Source: Thermoproteota archaeon (GTDB taxonomy: Archaea > Korarchaeota > JAOZGF01). From it: a DNA stretch of 7,374 nucleotides. The position numbers and the translations under genes were made by a program. The notes under the pieces are model-generated. The model did not search any database and was not told the origin of the DNA. It saw only the letters and a list, made by a program, of their open reading frames with translations. Shown one piece after another: positions 3,663 to 7,374 of this stretch. The stretch is taken from contig JAOZGF010000106.1 of assembly GCA_027491845.1 (NCBI GenBank), positions 1 to 7,374 on the forward strand. Reading direction: 5' to 3'. Each line of letters opens with the position of its first letter. The first letter of the stretch is position 1.

Positions 3663-5948
3663 TTGACGGAAAACGTAACAAGAAGAGATTTTTTAAAGAC
3701 TGCTGCAGTATCTTCTGGAGCCCTAGTTCTTTATGGCCTTACAAGCAAGGCTCCATACATCTACGGAACGGTAAACAAAAAAAATAAAGAGTTTTCTTTT
3801 AAGGAGAACTTGGAGAAGGTTTACACGACCTGCGGAATATGCAGCTCAGCTTGTGCAGTAACGGCTTATGTGAAAAATGGGGTTTTAAGGTTCCTGACAG
3901 GAAACCCAGAGGATCCGCAGAGCCAAGGAAAACTTTGTGCAAAGGGAAAATCAGGCGCAAAGTTCTTGTATGACCCTGACAGGCTCAAATACCCTGTTAT
4001 GAGGACGAATCCAGAAAAAGGAATCGATGTAGATCCCAAGTGGAAAAGGATATCATGGGAAGAAGCTCTGGACACTATTGCAAACAAGATAAGAGAAGTC
4101 AAGGAAAAACATGGGCCACAAGCTATTGTTTTCCTAACAATGCCTAAACCTAGCGTTATGAAAAGATTAATCAGTGCAATAGGAACTCCCAACCTAGTTA
4201 CTCATCATGACACATGTGTTCTTCCTCACGTGATTGTTCAGAAGTTTACTTTATGGACGAAACCTTGGGGTTGGGATCTGGAAAATGCTCGTTACATTCT
4301 CAGCTTCGGTTGGGATCAGCCAGCTAAGGGCAAAATAGTGTTTGTTCGTCGATTTATAACGGCCATGGAAAGGAAAGCCAAAATAGTTGTTCTTAACCCC
4401 ATGTACTCTCTTACCGCTTCTAAAGCAGATGAATGGATACCTATCAAGCCAGGAACAGACTTAGCTTTTGCTTTGGCCATGATTAATGTTATACTTAGCG
4501 AAAATCTTTATGACAGGGGCTTCTTAGAAAAATACACAAACTTCATGGAACATGAAACTGAAATAAAAGAATGGTTTAGGGAGTATACACCTGAGTGGGC
4601 GTCTACCCTAACTGAAGTTCCAGCTGAAACAATCAGGAGAATAGCTATAGAATTTGCAACCACAAAACCTGCAGTGGCTCCAGTTCATAAGAGAGATCCT
4701 GCTGGGCCGAATTATGCAAACAGCTGGCACCTAGGTAGAGCAATCCTTATTTTAAACGCCTTAGTCGGAAGCATAGATACCTATGGCGGTTTAGTGTATC
4801 CAAGAGGCTTTAAGATACCTCCTTGCACGAGCGTGTTTCCACCTTCAAAGCCATTCCCTACGCCACCAGTAGAGGAACGTATAGACGGCAAAGAGAAGCT
4901 TCCCCTCGTCAAGAAGGTTGGACTAGGTTTATTTTCACCTCTCGCCGACAATATCCTTAAAAAGAAACCCTATGAAATCAAAATGGTAATAGCAAATGCA
5001 TACAACATTCTAGCTTTTCCTCAACCCACAAAAATAATAGAAGCCTTGAAAAAAGTGGAGTTCGTGGTGGACATCGACATCTATCCAAGTGAAATGGCTC
5101 AGCTTGCAGACATAGCACTTCCCGATTTAACATATCTTGAAAAAACCAACATAATCGGAAGAGGCTTCCCAAGATGTGCAAAAATAGGTCCACAAGCCCA
5201 AATAATGCAGCCAGTCGTCAAACCTATGTATGAAGCCAGAGGCCTTGCATGGATTTGTCTCGAACTAGGTAAAAGGGTTGCTCCAGAATATTTCAAGAAA
5301 CAAAACGGCGAGTTCTACACTTGGAGTGAGTATCTGGAAGAAGCAGCTAAAAAGGGACTTGGAATAACGCTAGCTGAACTAAAAAAGAAAGGAATACATT
5401 TCAAAGAAGAAAAATTTGTTCCTTACGCTAAACTTGAAGCCATGGTGAAGAAAGGAAAGAAAATTGAAGTTTATGGAGAAACATTTGAGAAAAACGGATA
5501 CGATCCTCTTCCCAAGTGGGTTCCTCCAAGAGAGTTTCCCAGCAACGAGTATCCTTTCCGTCTACTAGTTTCAAGGTCGCCTGTACACAGACATACAAAA
5601 ACTACCAACAATGTTCTGTTGTTGGAGTTAGACCCCGTCAACTGTGTTTTTATAAATTCAGAGGTTGCAGGGTCGCTAGGCATAAAAGACTTGGATTGGG
5701 TCTATGTTGAGTCACGGGTTGGAAAAGTAAAGCTACAGGCAAGATTAATTAAAGGCATACGTAAAGACTGTGTTGCAATTTTCCATGGGTTCGGTCACTG
5801 GTCTAAGGAGTTGAAAAGCGGTTACGGAAGAGGTGTGAACGACGGAGACCTGATACCTACACAGACTGTTGACGAGATAATAGCTAGAGGAGACCCAACA
5901 GCGGCTGGATGCATGGAAGACGTTTGTGTCAGAGTGTATAAGGCCTAA
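3663..5948 (+). CDS. Molybdopterin oxidoreductase catalytic subunit, polysulfide/thiosulfate reductase-like
   Basis: This is the molybdenum- or tungsten-bis(pyranopterin guanine dinucleotide) catalytic subunit of a DMSO-reductase-superfamily enzyme, 761 residues from the TTG, close to PsrA/PhsA length. A Tat signal with RRDFLK at residues 7-12 and a hydrophobic stretch to about 27 indicates export outside the membrane with a folded cofactor. C57-x2-C60-x3-C64-x27-C92 binds the FS0 [4Fe-4S] cluster, followed by the usual KGKSG basic segment. The metal ligand is most likely C185 in THHDTCVLP. There is no histidine next to it, unlike formate dehydrogenases, and it is not the Ser of DMSO reductase or the Asp of nitrate reductase. 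The C-terminal dinucleotide-binding domain spans about 630-761, with HRHTKTTNN and HGFGHW. It is divergent from its two partner subunits and tail to tail with its chaperone gene. The alternative start is the GTG at 3654 (764 residues). Polysulfide, thiosulfate, tetrathionate or arsenate type substrates remain possible. Confidence 0.92.
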   Translation: MTENVTRRDFLKTAAVSSGALVLYGLTSKAPYIYGTVNKKNKEFSFKENLEKVYTTCGICSSACAVTAYVKNGVLRFLTGNPEDPQSQGKLCAKGKSGAKFLYDPDRLKYPVMRTNPEKGIDVDPKWKRISWEEALDTIANKIREVKEKHGPQAIVFLTMPKPSVMKRLISAIGTPNLVTHHDTCVLPHVIVQKFTLWTKPWGWDLENARYILSFGWDQPAKGKIVFVRRFITAMERKAKIVVLNPMYSLTASKADEWIPIKPGTDLAFALAMINVILSENLYDRGFLEKYTNFMEHETEIKEWFREYTPEWASTLTEVPAETIRRIAIEFATTKPAVAPVHKRDPAGPNYANSWHLGRAILILNALVGSIDTYGGLVYPRGFKIPPCTSVFPPSKPFPTPPVEERIDGKEKLPLVKKVGLGLFSPLADNILKKKPYEIKMVIANAYNILAFPQPTKIIEALKKVEFVVDIDIYPSEMAQLADIALPDLTYLEKTNIIGRGFPRCAKIGPQAQIMQPVVKPMYEARGLAWICLELGKRVAPEYFKKQNGEFYTWSEYLEEAAKKGLGITLAELKKKGIHFKEEKFVPYAKLEAMVKKGKKIEVYGETFEKNGYDPLPKWVPPREFPSNEYPFRLLVSRSPVHRHTKTTNNVLLLELDPVNCVFINSEVAGSLGIKDLDWVYVESRVGKVKLQARLIKGIRKDCVAIFHGFGHWSKELKSGYGRGVNDGDLIPTQTVDEIIARGDPTAAGCMEDVCVRVYKA

Positions 5949-5956
5949 AACAAACG
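5947..5956 (-). terminator. Oligo-T terminator candidate for the chaperone gene
   Basis: Leftward, GTTTGTTTTA follows the TAG of the chaperone gene and touches the stop of the convergent catalytic gene. It is a T-rich tract of the kind that ends archaeal transcripts, with no hairpin. Confidence 0.35.
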
Positions 5957-5965
5957 AAATCTTTT

Positions 5966-6640
5966 CTACCCTTTTTCTTTTAAAAGAAATTTAATGAAGC
6001 TAAGATCCCTACTTACAAATTCATGGGTGAAATCAACTAAGTTTTTGTAGAAAGGAATCCTGGAATGCTTTTTGACACAATCTTTAAACGTGGGAAACCA
6101 ATTCATCAGATGTGAACCTAAAACCTCACATTCGTTTTCTATAAGGACCCTAACTTCCTTCAATAATCCTTTCCTTCTATTTTCTGTTTCCTTGGAAGAA
6201 AGGAAATACATGAATTCTAACTCGGTGGCGATGTGGTCAGGCGGCTCATTAAATTTCTCACTCAAACCCACCCCAAATTTGGAATAAAGATCCTTGACCT
6301 CAATTGCAACTTCTCTCATTAGCATTTTCTCCTGGCTCCTAAAAAAGGATTCGTAAGGAGGACAGGGGGTCGACGGATAAGCCGTAACAAAAAGCCTTGT
6401 ATACTCGATTTCCAATTCTTCTCTGGAAGCCCCTGCATCTTCACCTGTAAGCTTACACTTACTTCTAAGGCCTCCGAAAAATTTGAGGGATGACAACGTA
6501 AAAAGTGAATCGTTAAACTGCTTTAACAAGGAATCCTTTTTTGATAAAACTTCAGGAAGGGGATAATAAAAATTTAGAGAGAGCATAGCATATACAATAC
6601 TTCTTGCATTGCTAATATGTGAAAGCTTTTCTTCCTTCAT
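5966..6640 (-). CDS. TorD/DmsD-family molybdoenzyme maturation chaperone
   Basis: This 224-residue, largely helical cytoplasmic protein is of the TorD family. These proteins bind the Tat signal or apo-form of a molybdoenzyme, hold it until the pyranopterin cofactor is inserted, and release it for export. Family marks are visible: an N-terminal AR-x-x-Y-x-x-L helix (12-20), LEIEYTRLF (76-84), the CPPYES turn (93-98) and the signature EPPDHIATELEFM (132-144). No membrane segment or signal is present. The start is the ATG at 6640, with GAGGGGT eight bases upstream as a moderate ribosome binding site. It is convergent with the catalytic subunit gene (17 bases between stops) rather than in its operon, and divergent from hypF. 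Its client is almost certainly the neighbouring Tat-exported catalytic subunit. Confidence 0.9.
   Translation of the reverse strand: MKEEKLSHISNARSIVYAMLSLNFYYPLPEVLSKKDSLLKQFNDSLFTLSSLKFFGGLRSKCKLTGEDAGASREELEIEYTRLFVTAYPSTPCPPYESFFRSQEKMLMREVAIEVKDLYSKFGVGLSEKFNEPPDHIATELEFMYFLSSKETENRRKGLLKEVRVLIENECEVLGSHLMNWFPTFKDCVKKHSRIPFYKNLVDFTHEFVSRDLSFIKFLLKEKG
5971..5981 (+). terminator. Oligo-T terminator candidate for the catalytic subunit gene
   Basis: CTTTTTCTTTT lies about 23 bases after the TAA at 5946-5948, inside the last codons of the convergent chaperone gene. The two convergent transcripts therefore probably overlap slightly. Confidence 0.4.
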
Positions 6641-6740
6641 TTATCTTGACCCCTCTCTCTTTTATGAAAAAGAAAATAAATTTGTTGTTTGGAATTGGAA
6701 CGTTTCTTTTTTGAATGTTTCATTTAATGAACATAAAACA
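6641..6740. promoter_or_regulatory. Divergent promoter region between chaperone gene and hypF
   Basis: This 100-base AT-rich gap must hold both promoters. AAAATAAATT (6673-6682) reads as a weak TATA-like element on either strand; it is close to the chaperone start and would give hypF a leader of about 35-55 bases. TTCATT-T-AATGAA (6719-6731) is a perfect 13-base palindrome ten bases before the hypF ATG, and ATGTT/AACAT (6715-6719, 6730-6734) forms a wider dyad around it. Promoter positions are tentative. Confidence 0.35.
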
Positions 6741-7374
6741 ATGGGTTGTCAAATGAAAATGGAGTCTGCTGCACAGGTTGCTAAGAAAATAAGGATAACC
6801 GGAATTGTTCAGGGAGTCGGTTTCAGGCCGTTCGTTTTTAGGATTGCAACCCATCTTGGTTTAAAAGGGTACGTGAAAAACTTGGGCGGCTCAGAGGTCG
6901 AAATTTTTGTTGAAGGCCTTCCAAGAAAAATCCATGTTTTCCTGAGGAAAATAAAGGAATTCCATCCTCCTCCTGCAAGGATAGAGGAAATTTTTGTTGA
7001 GGACTGTAGGGCCAAGGGTTTTAATGATTTCTCCATCCTCAAAAGCATTTATAAGCCCATGCTTTTTTCTCAGATACCTCCTGACATAGCTATTTGTGAC
7101 GAATGTTTAAAGGAAGTTATCGGTGATTCAAGGTGGCATAACTATCCCTTTAATTCTTGTGCTTGGTGCGGGCCTAGGTTTACGATCATTGAAAAACTCC
7201 CGTATGACAGGGAGAACACTTCGATGAACGAGTTTCCCCTGTGCAGTGAGTGTTTGAGCGAGTTCAACGATAAATTAAACGTTAGAAGGTTCCATGCCCA
7301 AGGAATTTGTTGCCCGAAGTGCGGGCCTCAAGTAAGGCTTTTTTCAAGGGAAGGTGAACCATTGGATTCAAACA
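6741..7374 (+). CDS. hypF: HypF, [NiFe]-hydrogenase maturation carbamoyltransferase, 3'-truncated
   Basis: HypF takes carbamoyl phosphate and ATP to make the thiocarboxamide on HypE that becomes the cyanide ligands of the [NiFe] site. The 211 visible residues cover the N-terminal part only; the full protein is about 750 residues and runs off the right edge. Residues about 16-102 are an acylphosphatase-like domain with GIVQGVGFRPF (21-31) and GYVKNLGG (43-50), including the catalytic Arg29 and Asn47. Then come two zinc-finger-like units: C119-C122 with C140-C143 (followed by GPRFTII), and C168-C171 with C191-C194 preceded by the HAQG segment. The YrdC-like and Kae1/HypF C-terminal domains lie outside the window. 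ATGs at 6741, 6753 and 6759 are all in frame. None has a clear ribosome binding site, and all precede the first beta strand, so the start is uncertain by 18 bases. A hydrogenase or further hyp genes would be expected nearby. Confidence 0.93.
   Translation, partial: MGCQMKMESAAQVAKKIRITGIVQGVGFRPFVFRIATHLGLKGYVKNLGGSEVEIFVEGLPRKIHVFLRKIKEFHPPPARIEEIFVEDCRAKGFNDFSILKSIYKPMLFSQIPPDIAICDECLKEVIGDSRWHNYPFNSCAWCGPRFTIIEKLPYDRENTSMNEFPLCSECLSEFNDKLNVRRFHAQGICCPKCGPQVRLFSREGEPLDSN

Noticed and set aside
3866..4192. A 108-codon leftward open frame inside the catalytic gene
   Set aside because: It is an antisense shadow of the strongly conserved pterin-binding region and has no start signal.
3663..5948. 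Identification of the catalytic subunit as a formate dehydrogenase
   Set aside because: Formate dehydrogenases have Sec or Cys followed directly by His at the metal site; here the ligand sequence is DTCVLP. No in-frame TGA (selenocysteine) is present.
6730..6737. AACATAAA as a regulon motif shared by positions 903-910, 3521-3528 and 6730-6737
   Set aside because: It also occurs inside the ferredoxin subunit gene near 2684, and eight AT-rich bases are too little to claim a common site.
1..7374. tRNA, rRNA, CRISPR array, insertion sequence or integration site
   Set aside because: No tRNA-like cloverleaf, regularly spaced repeats, transposase or terminal inverted repeats with target duplication could be seen on either strand.

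Overview
The window looks like an archaeal chromosome segment, probably from a thermophile. The evidence is AT-rich intergenic DNA with TATA-box-like TTTATAAA elements, AGA/AGG-dominated arginine codons, oligo-T stretches at gene ends, Shine-Dalgarno sites of GGTGA/GGAAGTGAT type, and lysine- and glutamate-rich proteins. The exact lineage cannot be read from the sequence.

The central region (about 1530 to 6640) encodes one respiratory complex of the complex iron-sulfur molybdoenzyme (CISM) class. Leftward are a four-cluster ferredoxin subunit with a Tat signal and a C-terminal membrane helix, and, in the same operon, an NrfD/PsrC-type quinone-interacting membrane subunit. Rightward from the same ~270-base intergenic region is the Tat-exported molybdopterin catalytic subunit, of the polysulfide/thiosulfate reductase-like type with a cysteine metal ligand. 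Tail to tail with it is a TorD-family chaperone that would help load the cofactor. The physiological substrate is not proven. A sulfur compound is favoured by the enzyme type and by the truncated TauE/SafE (sulfite/organosulfonate transporter family) gene at the left edge.

Between the transporter and the membrane subunit lies an Lrp/AsnC-like regulator with an unusual C-terminal cysteine cluster, a plausible redox or metal sensor for the reductase. At the right edge is the 5' part of hypF ([NiFe]-hydrogenase maturation). It suggests a hydrogenase locus next door and, as an inference, H2 as electron donor.

The most interesting non-coding region is the divergent promoter at 3383-3662. It has a self-complementary TATA box inside a perfect 11-base inverted repeat, two 10-base direct repeats 19 bases apart, a leader hairpin, and a possible 23-codon leader ORF that runs into the catalytic gene's ribosome binding site. 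The half-site TTAAACA/TGTTTAA recurs here and upstream of the regulator gene, which suggests one regulator acting on both.

No tRNA, rRNA, CRISPR array or insertion sequence was recognised.
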